In this document: positions 1-8,089 of the stretch, one piece after another
Position numbering within the stretch: the stretch's first letter is position 1
How the letters are laid out: every line of letters begins with the position of its first letter
Source of the DNA: Rhodobacter maris
GTDB lineage: Bacteria; Pseudomonadota; Alphaproteobacteria; Rhodobacterales; Rhodobacteraceae
NCBI RefSeq assembly: GCF_900217815.1
Contig: NZ_OBMT01000004.1
Location: forward strand, 154,957-218,956
Direction of reading: 5' to 3'
DNA length: 64,000 bases
Position numbers and translations under genes: made by a program
The notes under the pieces: generated by a model
What the model was told of the DNA's origin: nothing
The model's database searches: none
What the model saw: only the letters and a program-made list of their open reading frames with translations

Positions 1-910
1 CAGCCAGAAGTGCCGTTGCCTGCACCAGCCCCGCATCGGGGGCGAGGGCAAGCGCGCCCAGCGCCACGCAAAGCACGGTATTGCCCAAAAGCGCCACACG
101 CTTGTGACTGCCCAAAAGCTTGTCTGCCGGGCCATAGGCGAAATTGCCGAGCACCATCGCGACGCCCATTGCGAGCGTCACCGTGCCGATCAGCGCCGCA
201 TCCGCGCCATGGAGCGCACTGAGCCACGGCCCGGCCCAGAGCCCGCGAATTGCGGCGGCGGCGGTGTAATTGGCAAAGATCAGCGGCAGGATCAGCCAGA
301 ACCCGGGCAGCCGGAAAATGTCGAGCACCGAGCCCTTCGGGCCGGAGCGGGAGAGGATGCGCTCGGGATCGCGGGTGAAGGTGAAGATCGCGGTTGCCAC
401 CGCCAAAGTGATCCCCGCGAGCGCCCAGAGTGTCGGGCGCCAGCCAAAAGCATCGAGCGCGGCAGCCAGGGGGGCGGCGCCGGCAAGGTTGCCAAGCGAG
501 CCCACGCCGATCACCGCGGCGGCGAGCGTGCCGAAAAGCGCAGGCGCAAAACTGCGCGCGAAGATGTAGTAAGAGCCCATCAGCACCGGCGAGCAGCCGA
601 TGCCGATCAGCACCATCGCAAGGTGAATGCCCATCGGCCCCGAGGCCAGGGCAAAGGCCGCGGCCCCGCCGCCACCGCCCAGCGCGAGCAGCACACCAAC
701 GGTGCGGCGCGGCCCGATCCGGTCGAGCGCCTCGCCCACCGGGATCTGCATCACCGCGAAGGCGAGATACCAGAGCCCGAGCGAGATGGCGAGATCTTCG
801 GCGCTGGCGCCCAGTTCGGCCTTCAACACCGGGGTCAGCACCGCCAGACAGGCGCGATAAAACTGGCTGAGCACATAGCCCGCCACCAGAAATGCGATCG
901 ACAGATACAA
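1..910 (-). CDS. MFS transporter, truncated by the window edge
   Basis: The reverse strand is open from about position 910 to the left edge and encodes a hydrophobic protein with the major-facilitator pattern. Near its N-terminus it has a segment like YVLSQFYRACLAVL, and after the second helix it has the loop signature GEALDRIGPRRT, typical of the helix 2-3 loop of MFS carriers. Further glycine- and alanine-rich helices follow, including a second such loop (YGPADKLLGSHKR). The C-terminus lies outside the window. There is no ATG at the expected start; a TTG at 908-910 with a purine-rich stretch upstream is the best candidate, but the start is uncertain. The substrate cannot be told from sequence. 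Confidence 0.75.
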   Translation of the reverse strand, partial: MYLSIAFLVAGYVLSQFYRACLAVLTPVLKAELGASAEDLAISLGLWYLAFAVMQIPVGEALDRIGPRRTVGVLLALGGGGGAAAFALASGPMGIHLAMVLIGIGCSPVLMGSYYIFARSFAPALFGTLAAAVIGVGSLGNLAGAAPLAAALDAFGWRPTLWALAGITLAVATAIFTFTRDPERILSRSGPKGSVLDIFRLPGFWLILPLIFANYTAAAAIRGLWAGPWLSALHGADAALIGTVTLAMGVAMVLGNFAYGPADKLLGSHKRVALLGNTVLCVALGALALAPDAGLVQATALLA

Positions 911-1008
911 ACTCCGGCCCTCCCCGACCCGCCGCCTCCCCGCAGCCGTGCCACGCTGCCTTGGGCGGCCTTCGGGTGCAAGGGGGCATGTGCATGGGCC
1001 AAACGAAA

Positions 1009-1030
1009 GGGGCGGCCCGAAGGCCGCCCC
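1009..1030 (-). terminator. Probable terminator of the hsp20 gene
   Basis: A perfect 9-bp stem (GGGGCGGCC / GGCCGCCCC) with a 4-base loop lies 23 bases beyond the hsp20 stop codon. On the transcribed strand it is followed by the T-rich stretch CCTTTCGTTT. The U-tract is interrupted, so efficiency is uncertain. Confidence 0.6.
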
Positions 1031-1052
1031 AGACGCGGAGGTTGCTCCCCGA

Positions 1053-1535
1053 TCAGGCGTCAAGCGCCTCGGGGGCCGGAATGGTTTCGACCGTTTTCAC
1101 GCGCGGGCGCGCGGGCCCGGCAATCTCGATCCGGCGCGGCTTCAGCGCTTCAGGCACTTCGCGCACAAGGTCGATATTGAGCATGCCATCGCTGTGCGAC
1201 GCGCCGGTGACCTTCATGTGGTCGGCGAGCGCGAAACGGCGCTCGAAGGCCCGGGTGGCGATGCCACGATGCAGATAGGTCCGGTCTTCGGTCTCCTCGG
1301 CCTTGCGGCCGGTGACGATCAGCGCGCCTTCGCGCAGCTCGACCGCCAGTTCATCCGAGCCGAAGCCCGCAACGGCAATGGTGATGCGATAGGCGTTCTC
1401 ATCGGTCTTTTCGATATTGTAGGGCGGATAGGTCGGCTGCGCCATGTCGGTGGCAAGCACACGGTCCATCATGTCGGCGACGCGGTCGAAGCCGATGGTG
1501 GCACGGTAGAGGGGCGAAAAGTCGAAAGCACGCAT
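1053..1535 (-). CDS. hsp20: Small heat shock protein, Hsp20 family
   Basis: Encodes a 160-residue alpha-crystallin-type chaperone that would hold unfolding proteins for refolding by ATP-dependent chaperones. It starts with the classic N-terminus MRAFDFSPLYRATIGFDR. The alpha-crystallin domain follows (about residues 35-130), with the strand EELAVEL-like SDELAVELREGALIVTGRK and the motif AFERRFAL. An in-frame ATG three codons upstream is rejected as the start: the Shine-Dalgarno AGAGAGG abuts that ATG directly but sits 8-9 bases from the one chosen. The gene is monocistronic, preceded by a sigma-32-like promoter and a leader resembling a ROSE RNA thermometer, and followed by a hairpin terminator. 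Confidence 0.93.
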   Translation of the reverse strand: MRAFDFSPLYRATIGFDRVADMMDRVLATDMAQPTYPPYNIEKTDENAYRITIAVAGFGSDELAVELREGALIVTGRKAEETEDRTYLHRGIATRAFERRFALADHMKVTGASHSDGMLNIDLVREVPEALKPRRIEIAGPARPRVKTVETIPAPEALDA

Positions 1536-1542
1536 TGGGGTC

Positions 1543-1632
1543 ATCCTCTCTTGAGCGATGTCAGGTTCCGGGTCACGACCCGCCCCGTGCGGGGCCGGGC
1601 CATTTGCGCCGGGGCCCTCTGTGGCACCCCGG
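1543..1632 (-). promoter_or_regulatory. ROSE-like RNA thermometer in the hsp20 leader
   Basis: The predicted leader of about 97 nt can form several GC-rich stems: CCGGGG/CCCCGG, GCCCC-GCAC-GGGGC and CGGGTC-GT-GACCCG. A small last hairpin, AUCGCUC-AAGA-GAGGAU (1543-1559), covers the ribosome binding site. In that hairpin the bases UCGCU pair with AGGA, leaving one G bulged. This is the UYGCU/AGGA core that defines ROSE thermometers of alphaproteobacterial small heat shock genes. The structure was folded by eye. It implies that translation is blocked at low temperature and opens on heating. Confidence 0.65.
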
Positions 1633-1640
1633 TGAGAAAA

Positions 1641-1671
1641 ATCTGGGAAGCGCCGGGGCGCGTTTCAAGAC
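1641..1671 (-). promoter_or_regulatory. Sigma-32 (RpoH) type promoter of hsp20
   Basis: On the minus strand, GTCTTGAAA is followed after 15 bases by CCCAGATTT. This fits the heat-shock consensus (CTTGAAA, 13-15 bases, CCCCATNT) with one or two mismatches. Transcription would begin near 1633, about 97 bases upstream of the hsp20 start codon. Confidence 0.65.
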
Positions 1672-1716
1672 CTGTCGCGGCGGAGAATTTCAAATTTCAG
1701 GACCATCGCCGCAGGC

Positions 1717-2508
1717 TCAGGGGCGGACGAATTTCGCCCCGCCCGTACGGCGGATCTCCTGCGTGCCGGGCCCTGCCGTCTCCATCTCGGCGCGCAGATC
1801 GGCGACTTTTTCGACCATCGTGCCGAGAGAAACGGGCGCGCCGCGCAGCTCCGCCTTGGCCGAGACCACCGAGACGATTTTTGGCACCCCGCCCCGCATC
1901 GCAAAGACCGGCGCGCCCGAGGCGCCAAAATCGGCGGCGCAATTCATCAACACCACCTCGCCCGAACGCTTGAGCACATTGCACATGCTTTGCAGCGCGG
2001 GCGCCTCGGCACGGTCATGAGCATAGGAGACCACGCCCACGGTCGCCCCTTCCTCGGGCGCAGCATCGGTGGCGAAGGGGCGCACCTGCGGCAGGTGGAC
2101 CGGCTGGTCAAGCTCGATCAACGCCAGATCCCAAGCGACGCGGTCAAATTGCGCGCGCCCCTGATAGACGTAATCCGGATGGGCGAGCGCACGGCGCGCA
2201 TGGCGATAGGCCACGGCGCGGCCATTGCGCCAGCCCGCGCGAAACTCGATCCCGGCCACATCGATCATCTGGCCGCTCGCCGGATCGTAAAGGCAATGCG
2301 CGGCCGTCAGCACCAGATCGGGGGCAATCAGCGTGCCGGTGCAAAAGCTGTCATGGCCCAACTCAAGCCGCCCCACCGCCTCCCAGCCGCGGCTGTCGGT
2401 GCCGGTGGAGAGCAACTTCAGCCCGCTCTCGAAGGCCCATCCGGGAAGGGGCGCCCAAAGGGCAAGGCCGAGAAGCGCGGCAACAAGGGTAGAGGCAGGG
2501 CGGGGCAT
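1717..2508 (-). CDS. Secreted trypsin-like serine protease (S1/V8-like)
   Basis: A 263-residue protein with a Sec signal peptide (residues 1 to about 25, ending near GWA). The catalytic triad of the chymotrypsin fold is visible: His71 in TAAHC, Asp127 in WDLAL and Ser197 in GASGAP. The GxSGxP form of the serine motif and the compact length resemble the V8/glutamyl endopeptidase-like branch common in Rhodobacterales. The protein would act in the periplasm or outside the cell; its substrate is unknown. It is transcribed toward hsp20 but is separated from it by the heat-shock promoter, so the two are probably not co-transcribed. Confidence 0.88.
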   Translation of the reverse strand: MPRPASTLVAALLGLALWAPLPGWAFESGLKLLSTGTDSRGWEAVGRLELGHDSFCTGTLIAPDLVLTAAHCLYDPASGQMIDVAGIEFRAGWRNGRAVAYRHARRALAHPDYVYQGRAQFDRVAWDLALIELDQPVHLPQVRPFATDAAPEEGATVGVVSYAHDRAEAPALQSMCNVLKRSGEVVLMNCAADFGASGAPVFAMRGGVPKIVSVVSAKAELRGAPVSLGTMVEKVADLRAEMETAGPGTQEIRRTGGAKFVRP

Positions 2509-2559
2509 GGGTCTCTCCGGGCGGTCCGGTCCTCCGCCTAGCCTGCGGCCTTGGCGAGA

Positions 2560-3840
2560 TTATGGCAAGGCCGCAAGCCCGTGTGGTTTCGGCCCGCCGG
2601 TCGCCCAGTCGAGCAATTGCACCGTATGCACCACGGGCACACCGATGCCCGAGCCGATCTGCATCATGCAGCCGATATTGCCCGCGGCAATGATCTGCGG
2701 CGCCGTCGCCTCGAGCGTGGCGATCTTGCGGCGCTTCAATTCCCCCGCGATTTCGGGCTGCAGCAGGTTGTAGGTGCCAGCCGAACCGCAGCACAGATGC
2801 GGGTCAGCCGGTTCCACCACCTCGAAGCCCGCCGCCGCAAGCAGCGCCTTGGGCGCGGTTTTCACCTTCTGGCCATGCTGGAGCGAACAGGCGGAATGAT
2901 AGGCCACGCGCAGGCCTTTGGGCGCGCCTTGCGGCAGGCCAATCGTTTCGAGAAACTCGGTGATATCCTTCGCCAGGGCCGCCACCTGTGCCGCCTGCCC
3001 TTCCAGCGGATCGCCCTCAAAGATCCCCCCGTAATCCTTCACCGTGGTGCCACAGCCCGAGGTGTTGATGAGGATCGCATCAAGCGGCCCCGCGGCGGCA
3101 TAGGCGCGGATATTCGCCGCCGCCTGCGCATGGGCCTCGCCCTCGCGCCCCATGTGATGGGACAGCGCACCGCAGCAGCCAAGCTTCAGGATCACCACCT
3201 CGCAACCGAGCCGCCGCAAAAGCCGGATCGTCGCATCATTAATATCGGTGTCGAGCGCCTTTTGCGCGCAGCCCGTTTGCAGCGCCACCCGGTAACGGCG
3301 CGGCCCTGTCGGAGCAAAGACCTGCGGGCGGTCATTCTTCGAGGGCTTGGGAAGCTGCGCGGGCGCAAGTGCGAGCATCGCTTTGAGGCGTTTGTCCGGC
3401 ATCACGAAGGCGAGCGGGCGCGCGAGCCGTGCGCCCTTCATCGCAAGGCGGAACCGGCGCGGATAGGGCACAATCTTTGCAAGCAAAAAGCGCAACAAAC
3501 GCTCGCCCGCGGGGCGCTTGTAGGTGCGCTCCACATGGGCGCGGGCATGGTCGATCAGATGCATGTAATCCACGCCCGAGGGGCAGGTGGTCATGCAGGC
3601 AAGGCACCCGAGGCAGCGGTCGATATGCTTGGCGGTGCGGGCATCGGCGGGCCGGCCCGTCTCCAGCATCTCCTTGATCAGGTAAATGCGCCCGCGCGGG
3701 CTGTCGAGCTCGTCGCCCAGCACCTGATAGCTCGGACAAGTGGCGGTGCAAAAGCCGCAATGCACGCAGGCCCGCAGGATCTCGTTGGCGCGCGCAATCC
3801 CGGGATCTGCGAGTTGCTCGGGGGTAAATGACGTCTGCAT
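2560..3840 (-). CDS. glcF: Glycolate oxidase iron-sulfur subunit GlcF
   Basis: A 426-residue subunit of glycolate oxidase, which oxidises glycolate to glyoxylate and passes electrons toward the quinone pool. Two ferredoxin-type 4Fe-4S motifs are present: Cys25, 28, 31, 35 and Cys76, 79, 82, 86. They are followed by two CCG domains (GCCGALSHHMG and CCGSAGTYNLL), the usual layout of the GlcF/HdrD family. The start codon overlaps the glcE stop (TGATG), so the genes are translationally coupled. Last gene of the operon glcD-glcE-glcF. Confidence 0.95.
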   Translation of the reverse strand: MQTSFTPEQLADPGIARANEILRACVHCGFCTATCPSYQVLGDELDSPRGRIYLIKEMLETGRPADARTAKHIDRCLGCLACMTTCPSGVDYMHLIDHARAHVERTYKRPAGERLLRFLLAKIVPYPRRFRLAMKGARLARPLAFVMPDKRLKAMLALAPAQLPKPSKNDRPQVFAPTGPRRYRVALQTGCAQKALDTDINDATIRLLRRLGCEVVILKLGCCGALSHHMGREGEAHAQAAANIRAYAAAGPLDAILINTSGCGTTVKDYGGIFEGDPLEGQAAQVAALAKDITEFLETIGLPQGAPKGLRVAYHSACSLQHGQKVKTAPKALLAAAGFEVVEPADPHLCCGSAGTYNLLQPEIAGELKRRKIATLEATAPQIIAAGNIGCMMQIGSGIGVPVVHTVQLLDWATGGPKPHGLAALP

Positions 3841-4913
3841 CAGCCCATCTTTCCGGGGTTGAAAAGGCCCTTGGGGTCGAAGCGCGCGCGCAGCCCGCGC
3901 GCAAGCGCGGCCAGCGGCGCCGGTTCGGGTTCAAAGGCCGCAAAAGGCCCCCGCAGGCAGGTGGCATGGCCGCTATAGGGCGCGGCAAGGGCGCGCGCAT
4001 CCGTGCCCTCCGTCACAAGCGCCCAGACGAGCCCGCCGCCCCAGTCGAGCACGACCTCGCCCCCGAGCCGCGCCGCGACAAGAGGCCCCTCCGAAGGCTT
4101 GACCGAGAAGCGCCACAGATCGCCCCTGCGCCCCTGCAAGGGCTTTCCCTCGCCCAGATCGCGCCAAAGCCCCGCGCCCTCGTCGCGCAAGATCTTCGGC
4201 GCATGGGGCGCGAGAACCTCGGCCAGCCGCCCGGCCCGGTAGGCGACCGACTCCGCAAGCCCCTCGAGCCGCACCATCGCGCCCACACCCGGCATCCAGC
4301 CCGCGCCTGAAACATCAAACGGCGATCCCAGCGCCGCCGCCAGCACCTTTGCCGCCACGGCCAAGGGCACATCCATCACCAAACTCGCCTGCGCGGGGGC
4401 CGCGGGCAAAAGCTTGAACGCCACCTCGCTCAGCACGCCCAGCGTGCCCCAGGAGCCCGCCATCAGCTTCACGAGATCATAGCCCGTTACATTCTTCATC
4501 ACGCGCCCGCCGTTTTTCACCGCCGCCCCGGTGCCATCGACGAACCGCACCCCGATCAGGCTGTCACGGCAGGCCCCGGCCTGAATGCGCCGCGGCCCGG
4601 AGACATTGGCTGCCACCACGCCGCCAATCGTGCTCTCCCCCGCGGCGCCGAGCAAGGCGCCCCAGCGCACCGGCTCGAACGGGAGCCGCTGCCCCTCGGC
4701 CGCGACTGCTTCCTCGACAACCCGCAAAGGCGTGCCCGCGCCGGCAATCAGCGTCAACGCGCCCGGCTCGTAAAGCGTAATGCCCGAGATTGCGACCTGA
4801 AGGGCCGCCCCCTCCCCCCGCCCCACCGGCCGCGTGCCGCCGCCGGTGATGTGCAGCGGCGCGGTCGCCGCCCGCACCACTTCGACCAGTTCGCTCTCGC
4901 GCGTCACTCTCAT
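3840..4913 (-). CDS. glcE: Glycolate oxidase FAD-binding subunit GlcE
   Basis: A 357-residue subunit with one PCMH-type FAD-binding domain. Visible signatures are LTLIAGAGTPLRVVEEAVA, the glycine-rich GAAGESTIGGVVAANVSGPRR and MKNVTGYDLVKLMAGSWG. The length matches E. coli GlcE (about 350 residues). The reading frame is open further upstream, but that part is the reverse of intergenic repeat DNA and of glcD, so the start is placed at ATG 4911-4913 (MRVTRESELV). It lies between glcD and glcF, and its stop codon overlaps the glcF start. Confidence 0.93.
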   Translation of the reverse strand: MRVTRESELVEVVRAATAPLHITGGGTRPVGRGEGAALQVAISGITLYEPGALTLIAGAGTPLRVVEEAVAAEGQRLPFEPVRWGALLGAAGESTIGGVVAANVSGPRRIQAGACRDSLIGVRFVDGTGAAVKNGGRVMKNVTGYDLVKLMAGSWGTLGVLSEVAFKLLPAAPAQASLVMDVPLAVAAKVLAAALGSPFDVSGAGWMPGVGAMVRLEGLAESVAYRAGRLAEVLAPHAPKILRDEGAGLWRDLGEGKPLQGRRGDLWRFSVKPSEGPLVAARLGGEVVLDWGGGLVWALVTEGTDARALAAPYSGHATCLRGPFAAFEPEPAPLAALARGLRARFDPKGLFNPGKMG

Positions 4914-4935
4914 GCCGTTTCGCCTTCGACTTTGC

Positions 4936-4969
4936 TTAAATATCCCGGGGGCGAGGGGGCAGCGCCCCC
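4936..4969. repeat. Intergenic hairpin repeat, copy 1 (glcD-glcE spacer)
   Basis: The spacer carries AAATATCCCGGGGG next to the palindrome GGGGGCAGCGCCCCC. The same two blocks in the same order occur at 43145-43176, and a shortened form occurs at 11474-11490. All copies sit directly at gene ends. Confidence 0.7.
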
Positions 4970-6403
4970 TTACCCCCCGCGCCGCGCTGCGCTGACCCGG
5001 AGCGGAAAGACTTTCGCTGCGTTCAGAAGCCAGGCCGGGTCGAACACATCCTTCACCCGCATCTGCGCCTCCAGATCCTCGGGCGCAAACTGCACCTCCA
5101 TCAGATCGCGCTTTTCGAGCCCCACGCCATGTTCGCCGGTGAGGCACCCCCCCGCCTCGACGCAAAGCTTCAGGATTTCCGCGCCCATCCGCTCGCACAA
5201 CTCCTGCTGGCCCGGTTCATTGGCGTTGTAAAGGATCAGCGGGTGCATGTTGCCATCGCCCGCATGAAACACATTGCCGACCTCGAGCCCGAAGGCGCGC
5301 GAGATCTCGGAGATCCGCCGCAGCACTTCGGGCAGGGCCGAGACCGGAATCGTGCCGTCAAGGCACATGTAATCGCCCTTCTGCCCCATCGCGCCAAAGG
5401 CCGATTTGCGCCCGAGCCAGATCCGCTTCGCCTCATCCGGGCTTTGCGCCTCGCGAAACTCGACCGGATCGTGGCGCGTGGCGATCTGGCGAATGAGGCC
5501 AAGCTGCTCGGCGATCTCCGCCTCTGAGCCCTCGCATTCGACGATCAAGAGCGCCTCGCAATCGGGGTAGCCGGCATGGCAAAAGGCTTCCGTCGCCTCG
5601 ATGCAGGGGCGGTCCATGAATTCGATCGCCACGGGCAGGATGCCCGCGCGGATGATGTCCGCGACACAGGCGCCCGCCACTTCGTTTGACCCGAACCCGA
5701 TCAGCACCGGGCGCGCCCCCTCGGGCTGGCGCAAGATCCGCAAGGTCGCCTCGGTCACCACGCCTAGCTGCCCCTCCGAGCCGCAGATCACGCCCAGAAG
5801 GTCGAGCCCGCCCGCATCGCACCAGGGGCCGCCGATCGTCACCACTTCGCCCTGCATGGTGACCAGCGTGACGCCCATCAGATTGTTCGTCGTCACCCCG
5901 TATTTCAGGCAATGTGCGCCGCCCGAATTCATGCCGATATTGCCCGCAATCGCGCAGGCAAGCTGGCTGGAGGGGTCGGGCGCATAAAACCAGCCCTGCC
6001 CCTCGATGGCGCCGGTGACGGAGAGGTTGGTGCGCCCCGCCTCAACCCGGATGAAGCGGTTTTCGGTGTCGATCTCGAGCACCCGGTTCATCCGTGCAAG
6101 GCCAAGCACCACCGCATCGGCGGAGGGCATGGAGCCGCCCGCAAGCGAGGTGCCCGCGCCGCGCGGCACCACCGGCACCCGCAACTCGTGGAGAAGCTTG
6201 AGACAGGCGGCGACTTCCTCAGTGGTGCGCGGCAGCACCACCGCGAGCGGCGCGCAGCGATAGGCGGAAAGCGCATCACATTCATAGGCGCGCGTCTCGG
6301 CGGGATCGTCGATCACCGCATCGCGCGGCAGCACCTTGCGCAGGCGTTTGACGATGCGCGCCTTATCGGCCAGCACCTTGGCGCTGGGAACCGGCATTTC
6401 CAT
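4970..6403 (-). CDS. glcD: Glycolate oxidase catalytic subunit GlcD
   Basis: A 477-residue FAD-linked oxidase, the catalytic subunit of glycolate oxidase. The PCMH FAD-binding domain shows PVVPRGAGTSLAGG, the helix AIAGNIGMNSGGAHCLKYG and, in the C-terminal FAD-oxidase domain, HAGDGNMHPL and GEHGVGLEKR. The start MEMPVPSAK at ATG 6401-6403 has a strong Shine-Dalgarno (GGGAGGAG, 5-base spacing); an ATG 24 bases upstream lacks one. First gene of glcDEF, preceded by a dyad that may bind a GntR/FadR-type regulator. Confidence 0.95.
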   Translation of the reverse strand: MEMPVPSAKVLADKARIVKRLRKVLPRDAVIDDPAETRAYECDALSAYRCAPLAVVLPRTTEEVAACLKLLHELRVPVVPRGAGTSLAGGSMPSADAVVLGLARMNRVLEIDTENRFIRVEAGRTNLSVTGAIEGQGWFYAPDPSSQLACAIAGNIGMNSGGAHCLKYGVTTNNLMGVTLVTMQGEVVTIGGPWCDAGGLDLLGVICGSEGQLGVVTEATLRILRQPEGARPVLIGFGSNEVAGACVADIIRAGILPVAIEFMDRPCIEATEAFCHAGYPDCEALLIVECEGSEAEIAEQLGLIRQIATRHDPVEFREAQSPDEAKRIWLGRKSAFGAMGQKGDYMCLDGTIPVSALPEVLRRISEISRAFGLEVGNVFHAGDGNMHPLILYNANEPGQQELCERMGAEILKLCVEAGGCLTGEHGVGLEKRDLMEVQFAPEDLEAQMRVKDVFDPAWLLNAAKVFPLRVSAARRGG

Positions 6404-6420
6404 GAGCTCTCCTCCCACTC

Positions 6421-6439
6421 TGGTCAAACTTGATGACCA
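6421..6439. promoter_or_regulatory. Putative operator of glcDEF (TGGTCA-N7-TGACCA)
   Basis: A perfect inverted repeat with 6-base arms lies 18-36 bases upstream of the glcD start, just before the ribosome binding site. The TGGT...ACCA half-sites resemble those of FadR/GntR regulators such as PdhR, LldR and GlcC. The regulator gene is not in the window. Confidence 0.45.
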
Positions 6440-6497
6440 ATTGAAGGGATTCGCGCAACTGAAACGTCACCGGGCGGCGGGGCAGATCAGCGCAGGA

Positions 6498-7295
6498 TCA
6501 CCGCAGAATCGGCGGTTTATCCGGGTCCATGCCGGGGGGCGTGCGGCCAAGCTCCTGCACCTCTTCTTCAACGCGCTCAGGCAGATGCAGCACCAACGCC
6601 TTCTCCAGAAGCACGTCCGTGGCGGGATCATCCTCGGCCAGAAAGGTCACGTCGATCGCCCCGGCCTCAAGCCCCGAAAACACCAGAGCCTCGGCCATCG
6701 CCTTGGCAATGCCGGGCTGCGCAGGTTCGGGCGCCCCAAGAAAGGCGAGCACATGGCCGCGCCCGCCGCCTTCATAGGTCACGCCGCCCAGAAGCGCATC
6801 GGTGGCAAGCCCGGCGATCTGCTCGAATTTCGCCTCGAACGCGGGAAGCAGCAGACCGAGCACCGCGGGCGGAAGGCTTGGCGCCTCAAAGGACACGGGC
6901 CGGGCCGAGGTGGCCTCGGGCGCATGGGTGAGCGTGTGGGTGAGCCATTCCAGCGCCTCGGGCGGAAGCAGCATCGCAGAATCGGCCACGCCCAGATTGA
7001 TGCCGAGCCCCACCGCCTCGCCTGCGAGGTTTTGCGCAATCACCCGGCCGGGCAGCGCCGCATAGGGCGCGGGCGCGCCGACAAAGGCCGCGAGCCGCTC
7101 CTCAAGGTCGAAGGCAAGGATGAAATCGCCATCCTCGGTGGCAAAGACCTGCGGCGTGATATCCTCGCCCTCGGGTTCTTCTTCCAGCAGGACGAACAAT
7201 TCGGCATCCGCGAGCCGGTCATAGACGGCGAGCCGCAAGGCCTCGTTTTCGGGGTCGTTCTCCATCGCCGCATGGGCGCGGTCATAGGGCGTCAT
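6498..7295 (-). CDS. SseB-family protein
   Basis: A 265-residue soluble protein resembling the SseB N-terminal domain family. The first half carries the typical pattern of an ADAELFVLLEEE segment, then QVFATEDGDFILAFDLEERL, and later a short helix-rich half. In other bacteria SseB-like proteins are accessory or of unknown function, so no biochemical role is assigned. The start ATG (7293-7295) lies inside the end of the upstream glycosylase gene (14-base overlap), suggesting one transcript. Confidence 0.7.
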   Translation of the reverse strand: MTPYDRAHAAMENDPENEALRLAVYDRLADAELFVLLEEEPEGEDITPQVFATEDGDFILAFDLEERLAAFVGAPAPYAALPGRVIAQNLAGEAVGLGINLGVADSAMLLPPEALEWLTHTLTHAPEATSARPVSFEAPSLPPAVLGLLLPAFEAKFEQIAGLATDALLGGVTYEGGGRGHVLAFLGAPEPAQPGIAKAMAEALVFSGLEAGAIDVTFLAEDDPATDVLLEKALVLHLPERVEEEVQELGRTPPGMDPDKPPILR

Positions 7296-7890
7296 CGAGC
7301 ACCTCCTTCACCCGGGCGCGCAAGGCGGGCAGCACCTCCGCGGCAAACCAGGGATTGCGTTTAAGCCATCCCGTATTGCGCCAGGAGGGATGCGGCAAGG
7401 GAAAGACGCGGGGCGCATGCGTTTTCCAGCCCGCCACCGCCTGCGTCAGCCCCCTCTCGCCCAGATGCCACCGGATCGCCGCCCCACCGACCAAGAGCGT
7501 TGTCTCAAAGGGCCCAAGCGCCGCAAGCACCCGCGCGCGCCACGTCTCGGCGCAGAGCTTGGGGGGCGGCAGATCGGCGCCCTTCGCATCATAGCCCGGA
7601 AAGCAGAAGGCCATCGGCACAATGGCAATGCGGTCGAGATCATAAAAAGTGTCTGCGTCGATCCCCATCCAGTCCCGCAGCCGCACGCCCGAAGGGTCGG
7701 TGAAGGGCCGCCCAGATTGATGCACCCGCGCCCCCGGCGCCTGCCCGACGATCAGGAGCCGCGCGCCGGGCCGAAACCACACCACCGGACGCGGCGTATG
7801 CGCGCTGGCCGTCGCCGCAAAACGCGCCGCGCAAAGGCGGCAGCCCTCGATCTCGCGCGCCAGATCCGGCGCTTTTCCCGTCCCGTTCAT
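7282..7890 (-). CDS. Uracil-DNA glycosylase family protein (Fe-S type)
   Basis: A 202-residue protein of the uracil-DNA glycosylase superfamily (COG1573-like), expected to remove uracil or another damaged base from DNA. Motif 1 is GQAPGARVHQSGRPFTDPSG and motif 2 is the C-terminal HPSWRN. The pair Cys-x2-Cys near the N-terminus and a second pair 17 residues apart (FCFPGYD...KLCAETW) match the four-cysteine 4Fe-4S ligand set of family 4/5 enzymes. The frame extends upstream, but that part would overlap the divergent kpsT-like gene, so the ATG at 7888-7890 is preferred. The ribosome binding site is weak. Confidence 0.85.
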   Translation of the reverse strand: MNGTGKAPDLAREIEGCRLCAARFAATASAHTPRPVVWFRPGARLLIVGQAPGARVHQSGRPFTDPSGVRLRDWMGIDADTFYDLDRIAIVPMAFCFPGYDAKGADLPPPKLCAETWRARVLAALGPFETTLLVGGAAIRWHLGERGLTQAVAGWKTHAPRVFPLPHPSWRNTGWLKRNPWFAAEVLPALRARVKEVLDDAL

Positions 7891-8089
7891 TGCCCGGCTT
7901 CGTTTCGCAAGCCGCAACAGAATACCGCGGCGTACCGCGCCCGCTCCGTTTCGGACATAATGTCGCCCAAAACCCTTCCTAAGAAATTCTCCACCAGTTG
8001 CGATCACAATCACCACGATAGCGCGTGAAAAATTACGCGCAATGCGCCGTGCAAAGGCGTCGCAGGCAGCAAGGAACCGGACCGGGGCA

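Noticed and set aside
104..1180. Plus-strand open frame of 358 codons
   Set aside because: It is antisense to the MFS transporter and part of hsp20, and its product is Arg/Pro/His-rich low-complexity sequence typical of shadow frames in GC-rich DNA.
1536..1544. Upstream ATG of hsp20 (three codons earlier)
   Set aside because: The Shine-Dalgarno touches this ATG, so initiation there is unlikely; the next ATG is correctly spaced and matches the family start.
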